Positions 27,090-35,180 of a stretch of DNA of 64,000 bases are shown here, one piece after another. Numbering within the stretch: position 1 is the first letter of the stretch; every line of letters begins with the position of its first letter. Under the pieces are notes generated by a model. It was not told the DNA's origin, ran no database searches, and worked only from the letters and a program-made list of their open reading frames with translations. The stretch is from Streptomyces pactum (lineage in GTDB: Bacteria; Actinomycetota; Actinomycetes; Streptomycetales; Streptomycetaceae). Where the stretch lies: positions 1 through 64,000 of the forward strand of contig NZ_CP019724.1 in NCBI RefSeq assembly GCF_002005225.1. The letters are read 5' to 3'. Both the position numbers and the translations under genes were made by a program.

Positions 27090-27325
27090 TAACTGGCGAT
27101 CGGGTCGAATTCACCGTCCTTCACCCCCGCGATGAAGGCCGCGATCTCTGCCCTCGAGTAGACCAGCGCCGGTCCGTCAGGGTGCCGGGAGTTGCGCAGT
27201 GCCACCTCACCTCCTATCAGTAGCGCCACTTCGACGCAGTTGCCGTCTGCTGTGCTGTGACGGCTCTTGACCCATGTCACTCCTGGAAGAGAGTCCGCCG
27301 AGACACCGTTGAAGGCACGGGCCAT
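27086..27325 (-). CDS. DUF397 domain protein with its stop codon rebuilt by the IS
   Basis: 79 residues: GVTWVKSRHSTADGNCVEVA, then LRNSRHPDGPALVYSRAEIA and FIAGVKDGEFDPIAS. This is the DUF397 pattern, the usual small partner of DUF5753 HTH regulators. ATG at 27325 with GAAAGAGG upstream. The final codons now read Tyr-stop (TAC TGA), with TGA inside the IS630 end; without the element the same position reads TAA, so the native protein ended one residue earlier. The protein is therefore probably still functional although it has been separated from its partner. Confidence 0.9.
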   Translation of the reverse strand: MARAFNGVSADSLPGVTWVKSRHSTADGNCVEVALLIGGEVALRNSRHPDGPALVYSRAEIAAFIAGVKDGEFDPIASY

Positions 27326-27528
27326 GTCCGACCTCTTTCGATCGTTTCCGACTTCTTTCATTTTTGGGTGACGCTGCTCTGGTTGCTGGGGACATGCTTT
27401 CCCTCCCCTCCTCATTTGGATGCAAGTCACGGATGCAATTGCATCCGGAGCGGGGCGACGCGGATACTTATCAGTCAGGGCAGAGGACCGCGGCCCATAC
27501 AACTGGACGTCTTCCGGGGGGATGAACA

Positions 27529-28071
27529 GTGTCAGCTCATGCGGCGACGGCGCCGAGCCAAGGGCCGAATGCGGAGGCGCTCTTGCCACTTCGGAGCATG
27601 AGCTGCCCCTCCCGTTCACCGCTGACGCCACCCACGGCACCGGACTGGGGACTTGCCCTGGGCATCAGCACATCCGACTTTGCCGCTCGGGCATTCACGC
27701 GGGACCCGAGTAGTCTGAAAAGCATCCGCTGCTTCGTCCGCGACACCGCCGTGGCATGGGGCATCGGCGCTGTGGCCGAAGACCTGACTCTCGTGGTCAA
27801 CGAGCTGACCACCAACGCGGTTCGGCATGCGCTGCGGTCGAGCCCTCAACGGGAAGCCAAGGCATGGCTGGGTATCGCCCAGACTGCGGGCACGGTGCTG
27901 TGCGCTGTCTCCGACCCCAGTCCGGCTCCCCCACTGCCTCACCCGCCTCGGGGTATGGCCGTGGCGGGCCGGGGCCTGCTCATCGTGGACGCCCTGACCA
28001 GCCAATGGGGTTACGCCGAGGCAGCACCCGGAAAGACCGTCTGGGCACGGCTGAACGCGCACGCGCACTGA
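27529..28071 (+). CDS. ATP-binding anti-sigma-type regulatory protein (HATPase_c)
   Basis: 180 residues with a GHKL ATPase fold: LTLVVNELTTNAVRHAL (N box), CAVSDPSPAPPLPHPP and GRGLLIVDALTSQWGY (G boxes), ending KTVWARLNA. Resembles the many short histidine-kinase-like ATP-binding proteins of Streptomyces that neighbour DUF5753/DUF397 pairs, so the three genes 24928-28071 form one typical regulatory cluster. GTG start at 27529 after GGGGGATGAACA. Divergent from DUF397; the 200 bases between are A/T-richer and probably hold both promoters. Confidence 0.85.
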   Translation: MSAHAATAPSQGPNAEALLPLRSMSCPSRSPLTPPTAPDWGLALGISTSDFAARAFTRDPSSLKSIRCFVRDTAVAWGIGAVAEDLTLVVNELTTNAVRHALRSSPQREAKAWLGIAQTAGTVLCAVSDPSPAPPLPHPPRGMAVAGRGLLIVDALTSQWGYAEAAPGKTVWARLNAHAH

Positions 28072-28119
28072 CTTGGTGATGACGGTCACCCCTCCGCACC
28101 CTCACACGTACGCGGGCCT

Positions 28120-29586
28120 TCATGACGCGTCCTGCGCCGCAGCACCGTCGGGGTGATCACGGACCCATGACAGCCCGCCGAGGTCGAGACACTGGCGTGC
28201 CCGTGTGACCGCCACGTACGCCAGACGGGCTTCTGCCTCGTCGATCGGTTCGGGAGGCGTCGGAGCGCCCTCATAGCTGTCGACTGGGGCGAAGTCGTCG
28301 GCGATGAGCACGCGGGACCACTCCCGTCCCTTCGCTTTGTGCGCGGTGGAGACAGTCGCCTGCGCCTGTGGCTCGGAGACGAGCCGAGCTACGGCGTCGA
28401 GAATGGCATCGGTGCCGTGGCTGTCGACGAGGTTGACCAGCGGCTGCAGATCACGTCCCGCCGGGTCATAGGCTGCGTAGTCCTGGAGGTCGCCCCAGTG
28501 AGTGAAGAGGGTCAGCTCCGGGTGGTGGGTACGCCGGCCTTCTTTGAGGTCCCGGGCTGCCAGGGCAAGGGCCTGCAGACTCTCTCCTCCCCCGGCCAGA
28601 GCTACTCGGCTGCCGACGGCCATGAGCGCCATCACCTGCGCCATGGCACCGACGTTGGTGCGGCACAAAACGGCATCTGGTTGGGTGACGGTCCCGAGTT
28701 CTGTGGGGATGTCGGGGGTGCCGGTAAGGCGGAGCGGAGCGCCGGCGAGGTGGAGCCAGCGGTTGGCCTCTGCGGCAAGGTCGGGGCCGAAACGGAAGGA
28801 CTGCGACAAGGCCAGGCGGGTGCCGTCGAAGCCGGTCATGATGTCCTTGGCGCCGCGCCAGTGGTAGATGGCCTGTGCAGAGTCACCGACCATGACGAGC
28901 TGGGCGTGGCCGCGCTGGGCCAGGAAGACGTCTTCGACGACCGGATTAGTGTCCTGTGCCTCGTCCAGCAGGAGAAAGTCGGTGTCGAGCCGAGGTCGGG
29001 TGAGTGCCCAGATTTTCAGGTAGTGGTCGTGGTCGAAACGGACGGCGCCGCCGTCGGGGTGCTGCAGGTCGGCCCAGGCTTTACGGGCGAACGGAACGAT
29101 GTGGTCGGCGAGTTCAGTATGGCAGCCAGGATCTTCCAGGCCGCGCAGGCGGGGCACGTGGTGAGGAGCGATGCTCTCGTCGGCGGCATGACAGAAGCGG
29201 GAAACGGTACGCAGGGTCGCGTTGGAGAGAGCCATAGGGCTCACCTCCTTCTCGTCGATGCGGAGGGCCTTGGTGATGCCGAGGTCCTGCCCGCTCTTCC
29301 ATGCGGGGCGGCGGGGGGCGTTCAGACGGCGGCGGTATCGGTGGCCGATTGCCGCGTAGGCCAGGGCGTGGGCAGTTCTGCACTGAACGCTGCTGGGGAA
29401 CTGCGCGGCGGCGCTCTGGGCGATGGCCCGGTTGTAGGCGAGATAGCGGCCTCGGCGACTGGTGGTGCGAGCGAGCAGGTTGAGGGTGGTGGTTTTGCCG
29501 GTCCCGGCACCGGCCTGCAAGGACAGGTGATCGCCGTTACGGAAGGTGTCGGCTGCGGCGGTCTGCTCGTCAGTGGCGGTCACCAT
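28120..29586 (-). CDS. UvrD-like superfamily 1 helicase
   Basis: 488 residues. Walker A QAGAGTGKTTTLNLL (about 23-37), FLLLDEAQDTNPVVEDV (Walker B), MVGDSAQAIYHWRGA (motif III), SQSFRFGPDLAAEAN (motif IV), STAHKAKGREWSRVLIADDF (motif V) and LAYVAVTRARQ (motif VI). Compact, without the long 1B/2B insertions of UvrD proper; similar to FBH1-like helicases of plasmids. ATG at 29586 overlaps the stop of the upstream gene by several bases, so it is the third gene of a coupled operon (30892 to 28120). Complete, unlike the helicase at the left edge. Confidence 0.9.
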   Translation of the reverse strand: MVTATDEQTAAADTFRNGDHLSLQAGAGTGKTTTLNLLARTTSRRGRYLAYNRAIAQSAAAQFPSSVQCRTAHALAYAAIGHRYRRRLNAPRRPAWKSGQDLGITKALRIDEKEVSPMALSNATLRTVSRFCHAADESIAPHHVPRLRGLEDPGCHTELADHIVPFARKAWADLQHPDGGAVRFDHDHYLKIWALTRPRLDTDFLLLDEAQDTNPVVEDVFLAQRGHAQLVMVGDSAQAIYHWRGAKDIMTGFDGTRLALSQSFRFGPDLAAEANRWLHLAGAPLRLTGTPDIPTELGTVTQPDAVLCRTNVGAMAQVMALMAVGSRVALAGGGESLQALALAARDLKEGRRTHHPELTLFTHWGDLQDYAAYDPAGRDLQPLVNLVDSHGTDAILDAVARLVSEPQAQATVSTAHKAKGREWSRVLIADDFAPVDSYEGAPTPPEPIDEAEARLAYVAVTRARQCLDLGGLSWVRDHPDGAAAQDAS

Positions 29587-30059
29587 GGTACTGCTCCAGG
29601 GAAACGGGTCAGCGCGTGGCCGACGGCCGTCAGAAGGCGGGCGGGCGTGGTACCGATGAGGAGGTGATTCACAGCGCGGCTGAGACGCTCGGTTTCCTCC
29701 CTGTCGTACTGGGTCAGTTCTTGGTGCAGCGCCCGTTCCAGCACCTGTTCGGGGGTTTGACCGGCCTGCTCTGCTGTTCGGCCGAGGACGGCTCGAGTGG
29801 CGGGCGGCACAGAGACGTTGAGCAGAACCTGGCCATGCGTGTCCGGGTAGTGGGTGGTGATGACGTCGACCGGCAGGTGTTCACCGAGACGGCGGCGCAG
29901 ACGGTGGGCGGCTCGCCGGGCTGTCTTTCCGGGACAGAGTGCCATCAGGCGTGTGGCGTCGTGGTTGGCAGCGAGTGGGATGGAGCGGGTGGCTGCGCGG
30001 AGCTCGGCCGGACGAGCGGAACGGGTGAGCAGGACTTCCAGGGCGTGGTGGGGCATCAT
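29580..30059 (-). CDS. Unrecognised protein with a ribbon-helix-helix-like segment
   Basis: 159 residues starting MMPHHALEVLLTRSARPAEL. The middle, VLLNVSVPPATRAVLGRTAE followed by QAGQTPEQVLERALHQEL, reads as a beta strand plus two helices like a ribbon-helix-helix DNA-binding unit. Its start overlaps the DUF6083 stop as TGATG and its stop overlaps the helicase start. The context suggests a plasmid replication, partition or regulatory role but no family is recognised. Confidence 0.6.
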   Translation of the reverse strand: MMPHHALEVLLTRSARPAELRAATRSIPLAANHDATRLMALCPGKTARRAAHRLRRRLGEHLPVDVITTHYPDTHGQVLLNVSVPPATRAVLGRTAEQAGQTPEQVLERALHQELTQYDREETERLSRAVNHLLIGTTPARLLTAVGHALTRFPGAVPW

Positions 30060-30892
30060 CACGCTCCTTGGCAGGGTCGGCGCGACGGGCGTGGAAGCTG
30101 GGTGTGGATGTGGTCGGCGTGCAGGAGGGGGTCGAAGACCTTCCATTCGGTCTGGTCGAGTTCGACGGGACTGGCAACGTGGTCCGGGCAGTGTTGAGCG
30201 CGCCAGCGCAGTTGCTGGACCGGGTCGAGTCGGTCGAGATCGTAGACGGCCACCGGGAGCGGAGACTGGCCTGGGCTGTGCTTGGCGCGGACGGGCAGGA
30301 GGCGCCAGGTGCCTGCCGGGAAGCCGGCGTCCAGGAGGCGCTGGCCGCACAGGGGATGGTGAGGACGCTGTGCGATGCAGCGGATGTTGTCCAGTGGTGC
30401 GCTGGCCAGGTAGAGGGTCAGCAGGGCTCGTACGACCGGGCGGGCAGGGGTGGTGGACGGTTGCTCTGAGCGGTGCGGTGCGGGGGTGAGCAGGCCGGTG
30501 TCGATCAGGCGGCGGGTTCGCAGGGCGAGCCGGAGGCGGAGGGCGTCCAGGTGGGGCCGGGACTGTGACGAGTCCGTTCGGCGGGGGCAGACGAGCCGGT
30601 GTGGGATACGGCACCACGGGCTGCCGTCACCGCTCGGGTGGGCGATGCCTGCGCTGAGGTGCCAGCGGCAGTCCTCGGGGATTACGGCAGTGGCCAGTTC
30701 TGCGGGGTGCAGGGCAATGAGTCGGTGATCCGCGCGCGGGAAGAGCTCGATCGGGTTGCCGCAGGCGTAGCAGCGGCGAGTTTGACCGGCAGTCGGAAAT
30801 CGGTCTGGGCTGGTGGCGGTTGTTCGTAGCGGTCGCCTGCGGGGGCGCGCGGTGTGAGGGATGCCGTGCAGGCGGGTGAGGTGGGAACGCAT
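30059..30892 (-). CDS. DUF6083-type zinc-binding protein
   Basis: 277 residues. Contains RRCYACGNPIELFPRADHRL, IALHPAELATAVIPEDCRWH, LSAGIAHPSGDGSPWCRIPH and RLVCPRR, the spaced Cys/His pattern I associate with DUF6083 proteins of Streptomyces. Rest is Arg/Pro-rich with no clear domain; a second cysteine-rich stretch lies at LCGQRLLDAGFPAGTWRL. First gene of the coupled three-gene operon with the RHH-like protein and helicase. Function unknown. Confidence 0.6.
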   Translation of the reverse strand: MRSHLTRLHGIPHTARPRRRPLRTTATSPDRFPTAGQTRRCYACGNPIELFPRADHRLIALHPAELATAVIPEDCRWHLSAGIAHPSGDGSPWCRIPHRLVCPRRTDSSQSRPHLDALRLRLALRTRRLIDTGLLTPAPHRSEQPSTTPARPVVRALLTLYLASAPLDNIRCIAQRPHHPLCGQRLLDAGFPAGTWRLLPVRAKHSPGQSPLPVAVYDLDRLDPVQQLRWRAQHCPDHVASPVELDQTEWKVFDPLLHADHIHTQLPRPSRRPCQGA

Positions 30893-31062
30893 GCGCGGAC
30901 CGTGTCAGGCGACACGCTGTGATCGGCGCAACGACAGCCGAGGATCCCGCGAACGGCCCAACACTCGCGAACGTGTGAGCGGAGGTGCGTATGCGAGTGC
31001 GACTCTCCCTCGCCTCTTCGGGTGATTCGCTGCGGCGTGATTTTCAGGGCGTGGCCGGTTGG

Positions 31063-31326
31063 TCAGGTGTCGTTGCCGCCCGGCGGGGTGTGGTTGCCGC
31101 AGAGCACCGCAAGCAGGTGCTCGATGGGTACGTCGAAGACGTGGGCGAGGGCGTGCCAGGTGGTGAGGTTGCCGGGGGTTCGACCGTGTTCGAGGTCGAT
31201 GAGGGTGCGGCGGGCCAGGCCACTGCGGTTGGCGAGTTCGTCGAAGGTCCAGCCGCGTTCGCCCCGCAGGCGTGCGAATTCCACGCGTAGTGCGCTGAAG
31301 TCGGGATCGGGGGGCAAGATCGTCAC
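31063..31326 (-). CDS. XRE-type repressor
   Basis: 87 residues: FARLRGERGWTFDELANRSG then LARRTLIDLEHGRTPGNLTT and WHALAHVFDVPIEHLLAVLC, a complete XRE helix-turn-helix. The frame also opens further upstream (31401), but the GTG at 31326 is chosen because three operator-like repeats lie at 31341-31422, which would otherwise be inside the gene. It faces away from the gene at 31500, so it likely controls both promoters. Confidence 0.8.
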   Translation of the reverse strand: MTILPPDPDFSALRVEFARLRGERGWTFDELANRSGLARRTLIDLEHGRTPGNLTTWHALAHVFDVPIEHLLAVLCGNHTPPGGNDT

Positions 31327-31340
31327 TCCACCATCCGACG

Positions 31341-31422
31341 GTGCAGAAGCCTGCCCTGTCAGTGCGGGTTTCTGCACTATCTGCGCTGACGAGAGTGACA
31401 TTCACGGTGCGGAAATCTGCAC
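31341..31422. promoter_or_regulatory. Three operator-like repeats in a divergent promoter
   Basis: GTGCGGGTTTCTGCAC at 31362-31377, GTGCGGAAATCTGCAC at 31407-31422, and a weaker related copy GTGCAGAAGCCTGCCC at 31341-31356. Each good copy has inverted GTGC/GCAC ends. They lie between an XRE repressor gene and a divergent gene, as expected for autoregulation. Confidence 0.65.
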
Positions 31423-31499
31423 TAGCGTTCTGGCCGTCCTGGCGCCTGCTGCCAGGACGCCTGTCAGACCAGTTGTGTTCACGGGAGGACGACGAGCCG

Positions 31500-32531
31500 A
31501 TGAGGCTGGCCGGTACACAGGCCGCGGTGCGGCGCGTCTGGACAGTCGAGCTACGCCCGCGAGCGGGAGGGCCGAGACTGTTCTGCATCCAGTGCAAGGC
31601 CCACACACACCCGGTGGATGTGTCCTCGGCCCGTTCGGCGGCCCTGACACATCTGGCCAGCCACGCTCGTGCCGAGGCGTTGCCCGGGCACCTGCGCACG
31701 TGCCAGTGCCGCGCCCTGGGCTGTACGTGGCATTCCCGCAGCCGAGGCTGCGGGGGGCTGGTGCTCCTGGCGCTCACCCGCCAGGCGGGCGGGCGCTCCT
31801 GGCGCCTGGCCGACGCCTGCGCCGCCTGCGCCGCAGCAACCAGCGAGACCGCCGTCGTGCCGGACACGCTGCTCGGCGCACGCCGGCCCAAGCCGGCGGG
31901 AGGCATCTTGCGGCGCGCCCACCACGGCCTGTCTCCGGGGCCCGACGAACGGGCCCGTGTGCGGGAGATGCTCACCTACCTGTCTGCCACGCTCCCCCAG
32001 TTCACCTCACCCGCTGCCCGGCTGCTCGCCCTGCAGTGCGCCCTGCGCTCGGACACCCGGGGACATGTCACTGTCGCGGACGGGCTACTGCGCAGCATGC
32101 GGCTGCGCGGGCGCCGGGAACTGTGGCTGGAGCTGGCTCAGGCCGGATGGCTGGAGACGACCAGTCCCCGGCCCGGATCCGTGGCCGTACGGCTACTGGA
32201 CGCCACCGTGCTCGACCAGGCGCCAGGCCGCGGCGCGCGGCGCCGCGCCGCTCACTGGGCGCTGCACCCGACGCCCCTGGTGCTGCCGGCTGCGGCTCCC
32301 GCTGTGTTGCGGCTGACCGCTCTCGCGCTCGCGTCACATACCTTCCGCACGGAGGATTTGGATGCTGTGTCCCGCCTGTGCGGGAACTCCCCGCAGCAGA
32401 CCATGGAGTTGCTCGACCGGCTGGTGTCGGCTCGCACACTGGCGGCCTGGCATCACCACCAGGACACCGATGAAGTGCTCTGGCAGTTCCCGCAACAGCT
32501 ACCACGGTATTCGGCAGACCGGGACAGCTAA
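31500..32531 (+). CDS. Unrecognised protein with a cysteine-rich N-terminal part
   Basis: 343 residues starting MRLAGTQAAVRRVWTVELR. Early cysteines (RLFCIQCKAH, HLRTCQCRALGCTWHSRSRG, DACAACAA) suggest metal binding; the C-terminal half has several helical segments that look like a winged helix near LDAVSRLCGNSPQQTMELLD. GGGAGG precedes the ATG at 31500. Divergent from the XRE repressor and probably regulated by it. No family recognised; a plasmid replication or regulatory role is possible. Confidence 0.6.
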   Translation: MRLAGTQAAVRRVWTVELRPRAGGPRLFCIQCKAHTHPVDVSSARSAALTHLASHARAEALPGHLRTCQCRALGCTWHSRSRGCGGLVLLALTRQAGGRSWRLADACAACAAATSETAVVPDTLLGARRPKPAGGILRRAHHGLSPGPDERARVREMLTYLSATLPQFTSPAARLLALQCALRSDTRGHVTVADGLLRSMRLRGRRELWLELAQAGWLETTSPRPGSVAVRLLDATVLDQAPGRGARRRAAHWALHPTPLVLPAAAPAVLRLTALALASHTFRTEDLDAVSRLCGNSPQQTMELLDRLVSARTLAAWHHHQDTDEVLWQFPQQLPRYSADRDS

Positions 32532-32738
32532 CGCTGCAACCCGCGGCGTCCGGACCAGGAGTACGCATGGACGTGGTCCGGGATGACCAATCCTCATCTC
32601 TCATCCGTACTATCTCCGCACGGGGGTATGCGCGGCAGGTGCTGTGCAGCGGCTTTCCTCTCAGGCGCAGCCAGCACATCCGCGCCCGGCAGTTACCTCC
32701 CCTCCCCGTCCCTCACGCAACCAAGGAGAACCAGCGCC

Positions 32739-33389
32739 ATGTCGGAGACATCGAACACAACCGAAGTGGCCTCGCAGTATGCCGTCCAGGTGGCCGGCGA
32801 CCTCGAGCGCAACGCCAAGGAGCAGGAGCGCATCGGCGCGGACATCGCCACGCTGCAGGAGAAGCTCACCGCCCTGCAGCAGGACCACAATGTGCTGGTA
32901 AACATCCAGCAGGCACTGGCCGCCACTGTGCCCGCACCGGCTGCTGAGAGCACCACCGTGCCCTCGCCCCGCAAGAAGACGGCCGTTGAGCCTACCGGCG
33001 GCAGGCGCTCGCAGGCCGAGAAGACCACGGCCTCGCGGGGTCGCACAGCGGCCAAGGGGCCCGTCGCCAAGAAGGCACGTGCCGCCAAGGCTCCGGCCAA
33101 GGCAACAGGGGCGAAGAGCGACGCGCCCACCCTCGTCGAACTCGTCCGCCTTCACCTTGCCGCGCAGAGTGAACCGCGGTCCGCCGCAGAGGTCTCTGCC
33201 GGGCTGAACCAGGCCCATCCCGAACGTGCTGTCCAGACCACCGTGGTTCGCAACACGCTCGAAGGTCTCGTTGCCAAGCAGCGTGCCCAGCGCACCAAGC
33301 AGGGCTCCTCGGTCTACTACACCGCCACCGGTGGGCCCGAGCCCGTTGCTGCTTCCGAGGTCGCTGCACAAGCCGAGAAGAGCAAGTAG
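32739..33389 (+). CDS. Coiled-coil, Lys/Ala-rich linker and winged-helix protein
   Basis: 216 residues. Residues about 15-70 form a coiled coil (VAGDLERNAKEQERIGADIA, TLQEKLTALQQDHNVLVNIQ); 85-140 is a Lys/Ala/Pro-rich, histone-tail-like linker (KKARAAKAPAKATGAKS); the end is a winged-helix fold (TLVELVRLHLAAQSEPRSAA ... VVRNTLEGLVAKQRAQRT, then SSVYYTA). AAGGAGAA before the ATG at 32739. Probably binds DNA and oligomerises through the coiled coil; could be a nucleoid-type or partition protein. Confidence 0.7.
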   Translation: MSETSNTTEVASQYAVQVAGDLERNAKEQERIGADIATLQEKLTALQQDHNVLVNIQQALAATVPAPAAESTTVPSPRKKTAVEPTGGRRSQAEKTTASRGRTAAKGPVAKKARAAKAPAKATGAKSDAPTLVELVRLHLAAQSEPRSAAEVSAGLNQAHPERAVQTTVVRNTLEGLVAKQRAQRTKQGSSVYYTATGGPEPVAASEVAAQAEKSK

Positions 33390-33749
33390 AAGCCCAAGCC
33401 CGCTGCGCTCGCCGCCCGCAGACTGGGCTGTGTGGTTGTCACATCACCGGCGACATAGCGTTGGCACGACGGGCCTGGCCCGGAGCGGGCGGCGGAGAGC
33501 CAAGGACGTCCGCCCTCTCCAGCTTGCAGCCCTGCTTGATATCACGGCTGAGCCACCAACTCGGGTCAAGCAGGCCGGCCACAGCTGGATCGCGCCCGAT
33601 GCACTGCGTCATGACGTCCATCGCTTGCGCTTCCGCATGGCGGCAGCCGTCGTTCCGCCAAAGTCCCAAGGGTCCTGGCCGGTTGGGTTCCCTGTCCTCC
33701 CCGTGAGGGGATCATGCTGCCATTCTGGCTATACCGATCGTGGCGCCGT

Positions 33750-34350
33750 CTTCTCACCTGATGCGGTGGCGACCGCCATCGCACTTGCGGCTGCGCCACT
33801 ACGCTACTTCGGTGCCCGGGCCGGCGCGAAGGCCACTGTGCAAGCCGTCCGCGAACAGACCCGAAGCGCCGCCGACCAGCAGGCACTCACAGCCCGCCGC
33901 ACTGTGTATGCAGAGTTCGCCCGGGGCGCGGTCCGAGGCGGTCCTGCACGTGGACCAGCAGGTTGAACGGATTCGGCGCGCCGCTGGGAAGTTGCCACCG
34001 GAGTGGCGAATGCTGGCGAGAGCCTGGAGCAACGTGCCTGGTCTCCGGGAGCGCTGGGAAGAGGAACGAAGGCCGTCCCCCGCGCGAAGCTTCTGAGCTT
34101 GAGGATTTGGCCGCGCTGGTCGCTCTGCTCAGAGGCGGCGTGCACCCGAATGCGCTGAAGGAGGCCGTCCAGCTTGGCCTTCTGCCCCCGAGGGATGCTG
34201 AACGGATCACATCATACTCGGTCCAATGGCCCGATGATGAGCCGCTGGAACGGGGTCGGCAGCAGCTTCAGCCCATGAACGAGGCTCTGGGTGCGTTCAT
34301 ACGCGAGGCTCACTTGGTTCTGCATCCGCCAGAAGTGGAACGGACCGCCC
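33750..34350 (+). pseudogene. Possible degraded gene spread over three frames
   Basis: Protein-like segments follow one another in successive frames: LRYFGARAGAKATVQAVREQ near 33800, then VERIRRAAGKLPPEWRMLAR near 33965, then LEDLAALVALLRGGVHPNAL near 34105. The order and spacing fit a small Streptomyces hypothetical protein hit by frameshifts, but GC-rich DNA can produce such appearances by chance. No other gene is visible in 33390-34457. Confidence 0.35.
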
Positions 34351-34457
34351 GGACCGCCCGTGACCGACCGATGCCGATCCAGTTCAGACGGGAGGAACCT
34401 TCACTCTACGCCTCGCACACAGCGGGGGGCCGTTGGCCGCACGAGTACACAGAGCCG

Positions 34458-35180
34458 TCAGCGAGGGCGCCAAGTGCGTACTTCAAGATGGAGAATCTGG
34501 GCTTCGGGGCGGATACGGCCGGTCTCCGAGAGCCACTGGTGCACGGCGGCGGTAACGTCACCGCCGGCGGCGTCCACGCGGCGGGCGAAATCGGTCGCAT
34601 CGAAGCCGCCGGTCTGGGCGGAGCCGTAGGAGCGTTCTTCGGTGTGGTCAGCGCGCTGGGTGACATCGCGGCGGATCCCGGGTGAGTCGGTGCGGCTGCC
34701 GGAGGGATGCACATAGGCGGTCTTGGCGAGGCGGACCGTGAAGGCCAGGCGCAGGCCGCGGAGTGCCGCTTCGGCAATAAGGGGGCGCAGGCGGGCGGAC
34801 CCGGAGGCGATGGCCTGGGAGGCGACGCGGCCGGTGCCGGAGCCGGTCGGGGTGATCAGCAGGGCTTTGGTGCGGACGCGGGCGCGGGTGCCGGAGGCGG
34901 TGGTACGGCGGGTGGTGTGGCGGGCCGCGATGGCGGCAAGTTCGGGCAGGTCGGTGATCCCGCCGGTTTCGACGGCGGTGAGGACCTGGCGCAGGGCGGG
35001 GACGAAGGCTGCACCTTTGTTCCTGGAGTAGAACTGCGAGACCAGGGAGGGGTCGCGGTCGATGATGCGGGCGATGTCACGTTTGGTGTAGCCAGCCTGC
35101 TGGAGCCGGTCGGCGAGCTGAGCAGCTTCGTTCCTCCCTGTGTCCTGCGAGGAGCGTCGGCGACGAGTGCGGGGCGGCAT
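34458..35180 (-). CDS. DNA-binding protein with HTH, coupled to the polymerase-like gene
   Basis: 240 residues starting MPPRTRRRRSSQDTGRNEAA. A clear helix-turn-helix, ADRLQQAGYTKRDIARIIDR then DPSLVSQFYSRNKGAAFVPAL, occupies about 20-65; a basic centre and a C-terminal helical part (ARRVDAAGGDVTAAVHQWLS) follow. Its ATG overlaps the stop of the 700-residue gene as TGATG. A large protein followed by a small HTH protein recalls the Tap-Tpg and Tac-Tpc telomere operons of Streptomyces linear replicons, but I see no clear similarity to Tpg, so this is only an analogy of layout. Confidence 0.65.
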   Translation of the reverse strand: MPPRTRRRRSSQDTGRNEAAQLADRLQQAGYTKRDIARIIDRDPSLVSQFYSRNKGAAFVPALRQVLTAVETGGITDLPELAAIAARHTTRRTTASGTRARVRTKALLITPTGSGTGRVASQAIASGSARLRPLIAEAALRGLRLAFTVRLAKTAYVHPSGSRTDSPGIRRDVTQRADHTEERSYGSAQTGGFDATDFARRVDAAGGDVTAAVHQWLSETGRIRPEAQILHLEVRTWRPR

